From assembly GCF_000717025.1 (NCBI RefSeq), contig NZ_JNXG01000002.1, positions 62,001 to 126,000 on the forward strand: a stretch of 64,000 bases of DNA. Direction: 5' to 3'. Numbering within the stretch: the stretch's first letter is position 1; the number at the start of each line of letters is the position of its first letter. This DNA is from Streptomyces atroolivaceus. Its GTDB lineage: Bacteria; Actinomycetota; Actinomycetes; Streptomycetales; Streptomycetaceae. Below the pieces are notes generated by a model that was given only the letters and a program-made list of their open reading frames with translations, searched no databases and had not been told where the DNA came from. The translations under genes were made by a program, and so were the position numbers. Below, in pieces: positions 57,588 to 64,000 of this stretch.

Positions 57588-58731
57588 CATCGCCGAGGAG
57601 CTGGCCCGCTGGGCCGAGGAGGGCAGGACGTTCGCCGTAGCCACCGTCGTGGCCGTCGGGGGCAGCGCGCCGCGCGGCCCGGGCGCGGCCCTCGCTGTCG
57701 ACAGCGAGGGCACGGCCGTCGGTTCGGTCTCCGGCGGTTGTGTGGAAGGGGCGGTGTACGAGCTGTGCGTCCAGGCGCTCGAAGACGGTGAGACCGTGGT
57801 CGAACGGTTCGGCTACAGCGACGAGGACGCCTTCGCGGTCGGGCTGACCTGCGGTGGGGTCATCGACGTCATGGTCACCCCGGTCGACGCGCACGCGCCC
57901 GCCGGGGAGGTGTTCCGGTCGGCGCTGTCGGCCGCCGCGTCGGGCGCACCCATGGCCCTCGCCCGGGTCGTGCGAGGGCCGGCCGGACTCCTGGGCAGTG
58001 CACTGCTGGTGGACTCCGGCGGGTCCTACGAGGGCTCGTTCGGCGGCTCCCCGGATCTGGACCGGGTGGCGGCGGCCGAGGCGCGGGCGATGCTGGACGC
58101 CGGACGCACCGGTGCCCTCGACCTCGCGGAGGACGGAACACGCTGCCCCGGCGGCCTCACCCTCCTCGTCGAGTCGAACGTGCCACCGCCCCGGATGATC
58201 GTGTTCGGTGCGATCGACTTCGCCGAGGCTCTCGTCCGCGCGGGCAAGTTCCTCGGCTACCACGTCACCGTGTGCGACGCCCGGCCCGTCTTCACCACCC
58301 GGGCCCGCTTCCCCGAGGCCGACGACGTCGTCGTCGACTGGCCGCACCGCTATCTGCGGCGCACCGCGACCGACGGGCGCACGGTCCTGTGCGTGCTCAC
58401 CCACGACGCCAAGTTCGACGTCCCCCTGCTGGAGCAGGCCTTGCGGATGCCCGTCGCGTTCGTCGGGGCGATGGGCTCGCGCCGGACCCACGCGGACCGT
58501 GACCGGAAGTTGCGGGAAGCGGGGCTGCGCGAGGCCGAGCTGGCCCGGCTGAGGTCGCCGATCGGCCTCGACCTCGGCGCCCGTACGCCCGAGGAGACCG
58601 CCCTGTCCATCGCGGCGGAGATCGTAGCGGCCCGGCGGGGCGGGACGGGTGCCCCCCTCACGGGTTCGGCGGCACCGATCCACCGCGACGGGAGACGGCG
58701 GGACGCGGCGGGGACGGCGGAGGCCGCCTGA
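57580..58731 (+). CDS. XdhC/PaoD-type molybdenum cofactor insertase/chaperone
   Basis: 383 residues. The N-terminal XdhC/CoxI domain (V-G-G-S-A-P-R-G-P-G-A, S-G-G-C-V-E-G with conserved Cys) and the C-terminal Rossmann domain (M-I-V-F-G-A-I-D-F-A, G-A-M-G-S-R-R-T) are the usual pair. XdhC and PaoD bind and sulfurate the molybdenum cofactor and deliver it to the apo-enzyme. The start at ATG 57580 overlaps the catalytic subunit gene by 8 bases, keeping enzyme and chaperone in one operon. Confidence 0.9.
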   Translation: MLDIAEELARWAEEGRTFAVATVVAVGGSAPRGPGAALAVDSEGTAVGSVSGGCVEGAVYELCVQALEDGETVVERFGYSDEDAFAVGLTCGGVIDVMVTPVDAHAPAGEVFRSALSAAASGAPMALARVVRGPAGLLGSALLVDSGGSYEGSFGGSPDLDRVAAAEARAMLDAGRTGALDLAEDGTRCPGGLTLLVESNVPPPRMIVFGAIDFAEALVRAGKFLGYHVTVCDARPVFTTRARFPEADDVVVDWPHRYLRRTATDGRTVLCVLTHDAKFDVPLLEQALRMPVAFVGAMGSRRTHADRDRKLREAGLREAELARLRSPIGLDLGARTPEETALSIAAEIVAARRGGTGAPLTGSAAPIHRDGRRRDAAGTAEAA

Positions 58732-58750
58732 GGGCCCGGTGAACGGGCCC
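58732..58750. terminator. Short hairpin between xdhC and the PuuB-like gene
   Basis: GGGCCCG-GTGAA-CGGGCCC directly after the xdhC stop codon and 12 bases from the stop of the convergent gene. Confidence 0.6.
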
Positions 58751-58761
58751 GGCCGCCGTTC

Positions 58762-60162
58762 TCAGTGCCGGCCCGCGATGCGGTCCGCCGCCTTCGCGAG
58801 CCGGTCGGTGCCGAGGTGCGGTGAGGCGGACTCGCGGCGGTCCGCCGTGCGGTAGGCCGCGTGGAGCGTGTGCACGCCGAGCCAGCGGAGCGGTTCGGGT
58901 TCCCAGCGGCGGACGCGGTGGTTGACCCAGGGGAGGGCGGTCAGGTCGGTGGGGCCGGCCTGGCCGGAGTCCTGCTGGATCAGGTCGCGCAGGGTGCGGG
59001 CCGCGAGGTTGGCGGTGGCGACGCCGGAACCGACGTAGCCGCCCGCCCAGCCGAGACCGGTGGAGCGGTCGAGGGTGACGGTGGCGCACCAGTCGCGGGG
59101 GACGCCGAGCACGCCGGACCAGGCGTGGTCGATACGGGTGCCCGCGGTGGTGGGGAAGAAGCGGACGAGCAGGTCGCGCAGGGCCTCGACGGTCGCGGGC
59201 CGGGTGCGGCCGTCGTTGTCGGTCGCCGAGCCGTAACGGTAGGGGACGCCCCGGCCGCCGAGTGCGATGCGGTCGTCGGCGGTGCGCTGGGCGTACATGT
59301 AGGCGTGGGCCATGTCGCCGAGGGTTTCGCGGCCGTCCCAGCCGATGGTGTCCCAGAGGCTCTCGGGGAGGGGCTCGGTGACGATCATGGAGGAGTTCAT
59401 GGGGAGCCAGGTGCGCTTCTGGCCCTTGAGGGCGGCGGTGAAGCCCTCGGTGCAGCGCAGGATGTACGGGGCGCGGACCGTGCCGTACGGGGTGACGGCG
59501 TGCTTGGGCTTGATCTCGGTGACGGGGGTCGACTCGTGGATCGTGACGCCGAGGGCTTCCACGGCGTCGGCGAGGCCCTTGACCAGCTTGGCGGGGTGGA
59601 GGCGCGCGCCGTGCGGGGTCCAGCTGGAGCCGACGGCTCCGGAGACGCGGATGCGTTCGGCGGTCTCGCGTGCGCCGCGCAGGACGCGGTCCGTCTCGCC
59701 GAAGGCGATCTCGACGGAGTGGAAGTCCTTGAGGCGGGCGAGCTGGGAAGGGGTGTGGGCGACCTCCAGGACGCCGCCGTGGTGGATGTCGGCGTCGATG
59801 CCCTCGTCGCCGGCGATCCGGATGACCTCGCCGACGGTGTCGTTCATCGCCTGCTGGAGGCGTACGGCGGCGTCGTGGCCGTGCAGCTTGGCGTAGCGGT
59901 CGCGGCCCGCGATTCCGTTGTAGAGCCATCCGCCGTTGCGGCCGGAGGCGCCGTAGCCGCAGAACCTGGCTTCCAGGACGGTGATGTTGAGGAAGGGGAC
60001 GGCCTTCTTGAGGTAGTACGCCGTCCAGAGCCCGGTGTAGCCGCCTCCGACGATGCAGACGTCGGCGCCGGTGTCGCCGGGCAGGGGCTCGCGTGGGGCG
60101 GGGGTGCCTTCCTTCGCGTACCAGAACGAAATGCCGCCGTTGACGGTACTGACGGTGCTCAT
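58762..60162 (-). CDS. FAD-dependent amine oxidase, DAO/PuuB-like
   Basis: 466 residues. The FAD Rossmann motif V-C-I-V-G-G-G-Y-T-G-L-W-T-A-Y-Y lies near residue 35, followed by G-Y-G-A-S-G-R-N-G-G-W, the typical loop of gamma-glutamylputrescine oxidase (PuuB) and relatives in the DAO family. The C-terminal W-A-G-G-Y-V-G-S-G-V-A-T-A-N motif contacts FAD. Such enzymes oxidise amines to aldehydes. Start ATG 60162. It is convergent with the aldehyde-oxidoreductase-like operon. Confidence 0.87.
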   Translation of the reverse strand: MSTVSTVNGGISFWYAKEGTPAPREPLPGDTGADVCIVGGGYTGLWTAYYLKKAVPFLNITVLEARFCGYGASGRNGGWLYNGIAGRDRYAKLHGHDAAVRLQQAMNDTVGEVIRIAGDEGIDADIHHGGVLEVAHTPSQLARLKDFHSVEIAFGETDRVLRGARETAERIRVSGAVGSSWTPHGARLHPAKLVKGLADAVEALGVTIHESTPVTEIKPKHAVTPYGTVRAPYILRCTEGFTAALKGQKRTWLPMNSSMIVTEPLPESLWDTIGWDGRETLGDMAHAYMYAQRTADDRIALGGRGVPYRYGSATDNDGRTRPATVEALRDLLVRFFPTTAGTRIDHAWSGVLGVPRDWCATVTLDRSTGLGWAGGYVGSGVATANLAARTLRDLIQQDSGQAGPTDLTALPWVNHRVRRWEPEPLRWLGVHTLHAAYRTADRRESASPHLGTDRLAKAADRIAGRH

Positions 60163-60225
60163 GTGTCCCCTGCTTGTCCGTGTGCAGCCCAGTCGCTGGA
60201 GGGACGTTACCCCTACGCTCGCGGG

Positions 60226-61137
60226 GTGATCGACGTTCCGGACGACCTGGTCGTGAATCTGGGTGCCCACAGCGGTGCGGCGGGGCGCGCGTTCGCCGAC
60301 GCGTTGCCGGAGCTGGCGGAGAGGTTCCTGGCCGGGTGGGGACTGCGCCTCGACGGGGCCGCGATGAGCGGGATGTGCGCGCTGGTGCTTCCGGTGGTGC
60401 GGGGGGCGGATGGCCGCAGGGGTGCGCTGAAGCTGCAGATGGTGGACGAGGAGACGGCGGGGGAGCCGGACGCCCTGCGGGTGTGGGGTGCGGCGGGCGC
60501 GGGAGCGGTGGGTCTGCTGCAACATGACGCGGCGAGCGGGACGATGCTGCTGGAACGGCTCGATGAGCAGCGGCCGTTGACGGGGGTGGCGGACGCCCGG
60601 GAGGCGGTGCGGGTGCTCGCGGAGTCGTTGTCCCGGCTGGTCCGTGTGCCGGCCCCGCCGGGGATGCGGCGGCTGGGGGACGCGGCTGCCCGGATGCTGC
60701 AGGAGGCGCCCGGGGCGGCCGGAGGGCTGGCGGACGAGGAGGAGCGGCGGCTGCTGCGGGACTGCGCGGCCGCGGTCAGGGAGGTGGCGGGGGAGCCGGG
60801 GGACCGTCTGCTGCACTGGGACCTGCACTACGGCAACGTTCTGGCCGGGCGTGCGGAGGAGGGCCGGGCGGGGGAGTGGGTCGCGCTGGATCCGAAGCCG
60901 CTGTCCGGCGATCCGGGGTTCGAGCTGTTCCCGGCGCTGCACAACAGGTTCGACGCCTCCGAGGTGCTGTGGAGGTTCGACCTGCTGTCCGGGGTGCTGG
61001 GACTGGACCGGGAACGCGCGCGGGCGTGGACGCTGGGGCGGGTGCTGCAGAACGGGTTGTGGGGGATCCGGGGCGGGGCGCGGCGGCTGCCCGCGGATCA
61101 TGCGGAGATCGCCCGGCGGTTGCTGGGCCGCAACTGA
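60226..61137 (+). CDS. APH(6)/hydroxyurea-type phosphotransferase
   Basis: 303 residues from GTG 60226. The motif L-L-H-W-D-L-H-Y-G-N-V-L-A-G has catalytic Asp, and V-A-L-D-P-K-P-L-S-G-D-P-G-F-E is the APH_6_hur signature of streptomycin 6-kinases and hydroxyurea phosphotransferases. N-terminal M-S-G-M-C-A-L-V-L-P-V and L-K-L-Q provide the nucleotide Lys. It may inactivate an aminoglycoside-like compound, but the natural substrate is unknown. TACGCT is 6 bases before the GTG (leaderless). Confidence 0.85.
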   Translation: MIDVPDDLVVNLGAHSGAAGRAFADALPELAERFLAGWGLRLDGAAMSGMCALVLPVVRGADGRRGALKLQMVDEETAGEPDALRVWGAAGAGAVGLLQHDAASGTMLLERLDEQRPLTGVADAREAVRVLAESLSRLVRVPAPPGMRRLGDAAARMLQEAPGAAGGLADEEERRLLRDCAAAVREVAGEPGDRLLHWDLHYGNVLAGRAEEGRAGEWVALDPKPLSGDPGFELFPALHNRFDASEVLWRFDLLSGVLGLDRERARAWTLGRVLQNGLWGIRGGARRLPADHAEIARRLLGRN

Positions 61138-61174
61138 GGGGCGCGGGGCGGGCCCGCGTGTCTAGGCTGCCCGC

Positions 61175-61651
61175 ATGATTCGTACTGCCACGTCCGAAGA
61201 CGTTCCTGCCATCTACGCCATGGTCCGTGAGCTCGCCGAGTACGAGAAGGCGCTCGACGAGGCGAACGCCACCGAGGACCAGTTGCGTGAGGCCCTGTTC
61301 GGCGAGCGGCCGGCCGCGTACGCCCATGTCGCGGTGTCGGACGACGACGGTGACGTGGTCGGGTTCGCGCTGTGGTTCCTCAACTTCTCCACGTGGCGCG
61401 GGGTGCACGGGGTGTATCTGGAGGATCTGTACGTGCGCCCCGAGAGGCGCGGCGGCGGTTACGGGAAGGCGCTGCTGACGGAGCTGGCGCGGATCTGTGT
61501 GGAGCGCGGGTACGGGCGCCTGGAGTGGTCGGTGCTGGACTGGAACGCCCCGTCCATCGCGTTCTACGAGTCGCTGGGTGCGCGTCCCCAGGAGGAGTGG
61601 ACGGTCTACCGGCTGACGGACGGGGCGCTCGCGGAGCTCGGGGCGGCCTGA
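61175..61651 (+). CDS. GNAT acetyltransferase, diamine (SSAT)-like
   Basis: 158 residues: I-R-T-A-T-S-E-D-V, L-E-D-L-Y-V-R-P-E-R-R-G-G-G-Y-G-K-A-L-L (acetyl-CoA loop), W-S-V-L-D-W-N-A-P-S-I-A-F-Y-E-S-L-G-A. The L-E-D-L-Y-V and W-N-x-P-S-I-x-F-Y segments resemble spermidine/spermine and thialysine acetyltransferases. Together with the adjacent PuuB-like oxidase it hints at polyamine handling, which is inference. TAGGCT lies 6 bases before the ATG (leaderless). Confidence 0.87.
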   Translation: MIRTATSEDVPAIYAMVRELAEYEKALDEANATEDQLREALFGERPAAYAHVAVSDDDGDVVGFALWFLNFSTWRGVHGVYLEDLYVRPERRGGGYGKALLTELARICVERGYGRLEWSVLDWNAPSIAFYESLGARPQEEWTVYRLTDGALAELGAA

Positions 61652-61776
61652 GCGGGGTCTCGGTACGAGGACGGCCTTGCCCACCGGGCCGCGGGTTTCC
61701 AGCTCGCGGCGGGCGGCCACCGCGGTGCGGGTGCGTGGCTGCCGCCTCCACCCTTCGGCCTCAGCTGCGCGCGGGG

Positions 61777-62973
61777 TCAGGGAGTCCCTGCCGTGCGGGG
61801 GGCGTCCGGAGCCGTCCGGCCGAGGAGTTCGACGGCCAGGACCGCCGCTTCGATCCCGCTGTTGAACGCGACCTCGCTGAGGAGGCCCGGGGCGGCGACC
61901 TGGTCGCCCGCGAGCAGGATCCCGCCCCCGCGGTCGACGGCGGGCCGGTCGCGCCAGGTGGTGCCGGGTCTGTCGACGGCGCCGGTGCGGCCGGACGCGA
62001 CTGCCTCGCGGCGCCAGGTGGTGCGGTCACGCCGGCCGGGGAAGCCGAGGTCGAGCAGGTCCTCGGCGCGGCGGACGGCGTCGGCGCGCGGGGTGCCGGG
62101 GGCGATCGGGATCTGGGCCTGGACCAGTTGTTCGCCCGGTGGGGCGAGGGCCGGGTCCTGGGCGGTGAACCGTTCGATCCAGCCCGGGGCGTCGAGGTCG
62201 GAGATGATGAACGGGTCGCCGCGCCGGGTCCGCAGGGCAAGGTCGAGCAGGGCGGTCCGGCCGCTCTCCCAGGTCAGTGCGGGGTCCTCCAGCAGGGCAC
62301 GGGCGGAGTCGAGGTGGGTGGCGACGATCACGGGACCGTCGCGCCGGAGGCCGTCCAGATCCCTGGGGCCGATGCGTGTGGCGGTCTCGACGCGTACGCC
62401 GAGATCCCGGGCGCGGGAGGCCATCCGGTCGACGAGCCGCGCCCAGCCGCCGACGGGGTAGTGGGCCTCGGGCGGAAGGGCGGTGGCCCGGCGCAGGCGT
62501 TCCTGGACGAAGGCGGCGGAGAGTGAGCCGGGGTCGTGGTGGAAGAGGGCCACGCCCATGTAGTGCGCCGCCGCGCGGGCGCCCTCTTCCCCCACCTGGC
62601 CGGTGGCCCAGCTGAGGAAGCCGGCGTCGACGGGTGCCGTGCGGGAGCTGCGGCGGGCGAGGCGCAGCATGGCGAGGGGCGGGGTCCTGCGCAGGGCGCC
62701 GTCGCGGTGGAAGCGGAAGCGGGTGCCTTCGAGGGGCGGTACGGAGGCGAGAGGGCCGAGGAGTTTCCGGTGTTCGAGCCAGGTCCAGTGCGGTCCGCGG
62801 CGGTACAGGGCGTGCGGCCCGTCGTTGGTCAGGTAGGGGCCGTCCGAGGTTCTGGCCCGTCCGCCGAGGGTGTGGTGGGCCTCGTGGAGGGTGACCGGGA
62901 CCCTGGATTCGGCTGCGGTGACGGCGGCGGTCAGTCCGGCGAGGCCGCCGCCGACGATGTGGATGCGCGGCAT
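61777..62973 (-). CDS. FAD-dependent oxidoreductase, amine oxidase/phytoene desaturase-like
   Basis: 398 residues. It begins with the FAD motif I-H-I-V-G-G-G-L-A-G-L-T-A-A-V, then E-A-H-H-T-L-G-G-R-A-R-T (flavin amine-oxidase loop) and the C-terminal G-G-I-L-L-A-G-D-Q-V-A-A-P-G-L-L-S-E. This is the amine-oxidase/protoporphyrinogen-oxidase superfamily; the substrate is uncertain. Start ATG 62973 has AAGGAGA upstream on the minus strand. Convergent with the GNAT gene and divergent from the pentapeptide gene. Confidence 0.83.
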   Translation of the reverse strand: MPRIHIVGGGLAGLTAAVTAAESRVPVTLHEAHHTLGGRARTSDGPYLTNDGPHALYRRGPHWTWLEHRKLLGPLASVPPLEGTRFRFHRDGALRRTPPLAMLRLARRSSRTAPVDAGFLSWATGQVGEEGARAAAHYMGVALFHHDPGSLSAAFVQERLRRATALPPEAHYPVGGWARLVDRMASRARDLGVRVETATRIGPRDLDGLRRDGPVIVATHLDSARALLEDPALTWESGRTALLDLALRTRRGDPFIISDLDAPGWIERFTAQDPALAPPGEQLVQAQIPIAPGTPRADAVRRAEDLLDLGFPGRRDRTTWRREAVASGRTGAVDRPGTTWRDRPAVDRGGGILLAGDQVAAPGLLSEVAFNSGIEAAVLAVELLGRTAPDAPRTAGTP

Positions 62974-63104
62974 GGCTGGGTCTCCTTGCGGTGGGCGCTT
63001 CTGCATGGAGGACGGTCCGGCCGGCTGGTTCTGTGACATGGGCGGGGGCGATGCCGGTGGGGTGCGTCCCGCTGATGTCGGTGGTGTCCGACACGATGGG
63101 GGGC

Positions 63105-63803
63105 ATGGCACGTACAGGCAACGGGAACAGCAGGGGCGCGGGCGCGAGGAGCGGGATGGCGGAGGCGCGGCGGCCGGAGGTCCGGCTGCCGCCTCTCGTG
63201 GCGTACGACGGCGAGGGCCTGGAGCCCGACGGGGACTACGACGGTGTGCGCTTCGAGGAGACGGATCTCGCCGACGCGTCGGGGCCCGGGTCGCGCTTCC
63301 TGGACTGTGAGCTGCGCGGCTGTGCCCTGGACCGTGCGGAGCTGGGGCGGGCCAGGTTCATCGACTCGGTGCTGACGGGCGTGCGGGGCGTGGGCACCGA
63401 TCTCGCGGGGGCATCGCTGCGTGACGTGGAGGTGGTGGACGCGCGGCTGGGCGGGGTGCAGCTCCACGGTGCGGTGCTGGAGCGGGTGCTCGTGCGGGGC
63501 GGGAAGATCGACTACCTGAATCTGCGCACGGCACGGCTGAAGGACGTCGTGTTCGAGGGGTGTGTGCTCTCGGAGCCGGATTTCGGGGAGGCCCGGCTGG
63601 TGCGGGTGGAGTTCCGGGACTGTGTGCTGAAGCGCGCCGACTTCTCCGCCGTGCGGATGGAGTCCGTGGATCTGCGGACGGTCGCCGAGCTCGACATCGC
63701 CCGGGGTGTGGAGCGGCTGGCGGGGGCGGTGATCAGCCCGTCCCAGCTGATGGAGCTGGCTCCGGCGTTCGCGGCGCAGATCGGGGTGCGGGTGGAGGCG
63801 TAG
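63105..63803 (+). CDS. Pentapeptide-repeat protein
   Basis: 232 residues. After a polar start, the chain runs as pentapeptide repeats of the A(D/N)LxX type (V-R-F-E-E-T-D-L-A-D, C-A-L-D-R-A-E-L-G-R, A-D-F-S-A-V-R-M-E-S), broken by longer loops, forming a right-handed beta helix. Some family members mimic DNA and protect gyrase from quinolones or toxins; whether this one does is unknown. The C-terminus is helical. ATG start without a clear ribosome site. Confidence 0.83.
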   Translation: MARTGNGNSRGAGARSGMAEARRPEVRLPPLVAYDGEGLEPDGDYDGVRFEETDLADASGPGSRFLDCELRGCALDRAELGRARFIDSVLTGVRGVGTDLAGASLRDVEVVDARLGGVQLHGAVLERVLVRGGKIDYLNLRTARLKDVVFEGCVLSEPDFGEARLVRVEFRDCVLKRADFSAVRMESVDLRTVAELDIARGVERLAGAVISPSQLMELAPAFAAQIGVRVEA

Positions 63804-63818
63804 GGCCGCCGGGCTTCG

Positions 63819-64000
63819 TCAGAGGCGGGGGAAACGGGCCTGGAGATCCCAGACGACGGGGTTGTCGGCGAGGCCTTCGTGCATGTCGGCCAGGTCGGCG
63901 ATCAGGTCGTGCAGGAAATCGCGGGCCTCGCGGCGCAGCAGGGAGTGGCTGAACGTGAGCGGGGGCTCGTCACCGGGCATCCAGTCGGCCTCGACGTCCA
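63819..64000 (-). CDS. Hypothetical protein, C-terminal 59 residues
   Basis: The window ends inside this minus-strand gene. The visible C-terminus reads D-W-M-P-G-D-E-P-P-L-T-F-S-H-S-L-L, a helix R-R-E-A-R-D-F-L-H-D-L-I-A-D-L-A, and ends L-Q-A-R-F-P-R-L. It is soluble and helical, with no recognised family. Convergent with the pentapeptide gene (15-base gap). Confidence 0.6.
   Translation of the reverse strand, partial: DVEADWMPGDEPPLTFSHSLLRREARDFLHDLIADLADMHEGLADNPVVWDLQARFPRL

Noticed and set aside
58861..60225. Long plus-strand frame continuous with the APH(6) gene
   Set aside because: It is antisense to a clear FAD oxidoreductase; the kinase domain begins only at 60226, where a leaderless promoter sits.

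Overview
The window looks like the chromosomal core of a Streptomyces. GC content is very high, many genes start with GTG, and many promoters are leaderless. Genus-typical genes follow one another: rsiG (amfC), nur, mshA, mtpA-phoU/phoRP, carD-ispDF-cysS-rlmB and msiK. Gene order matches, from memory, the SCO416x-SCO425x part of S. coelicolor. I see no insertion sequence, prophage, CRISPR array or rRNA; the one RNA gene is tRNA-Thr(TGT).

Layout. 1-9.7 kb: an alpha/beta-hydrolase end, a MoaD-like carrier, membrane and envelope proteins, the sulfur pair cysA-sseC behind a cysteine-rich leader peptide, DsrE, a nitrobindin-like protein, Nur, YgfZ, Dtd and the anti-sigma factor RsiG. 9.7-16.5 kb: asparaginase, an Eis-like acetyltransferase, then a less conserved stretch with a HAD remnant, tandem repeats, MarR/PPOX, DinB and a divergent imine-reductase-like/HxlR pair. 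16.8-25.5 kb: an XRE regulator with HBHA-like and DUF2516 proteins, a PP2C phosphatase, an NlpC/P60 hydrolase, mshA and YbjN. 25.7-29.1 kb: a lipoprotein, a toxin-antitoxin-like pair, NUDIX, VOC, a frameshifted gene and an immunity-like protein. 29.2-38.3 kb: gpmA, an MFS pump, mtpA and phoU divergent from phoRP across a PHO box, then carD, ispD and ispF.

38.4-43.6 kb is the most notable accessory segment. It holds a GNAT, an NikA/CntA-type binding lipoprotein, a DppB-DppC fusion permease and an MFS exporter, apparently inserted between ispF and cysS. A Nur-like box precedes the GNAT and a Zur-like box overlaps the promoter of the transport genes. I read it as a candidate metal or metallophore import/export system that lacks its own ATPase.

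43.6-52.9 kb: cysS, rlmB, a coupled NUDIX/unknown pair, a DoxX protein, a nucleotidyltransferase, the shared sugar-ABC ATPase msiK and tRNA-Thr. 53-64 kb: a TetR regulator with two palindromic operators, divergent from a PaoABC/XdhC-type molybdenum hydroxylase operon that includes a four-cysteine insert in the FAD subunit. Then come a PuuB-like amine oxidase, an APH(6)-type kinase, an SSAT-like acetyltransferase, an amine-oxidase-like flavoprotein and a pentapeptide-repeat protein. Amine oxidase plus aldehyde oxidoreductase suggests, as inference only, amine/aldehyde catabolism.
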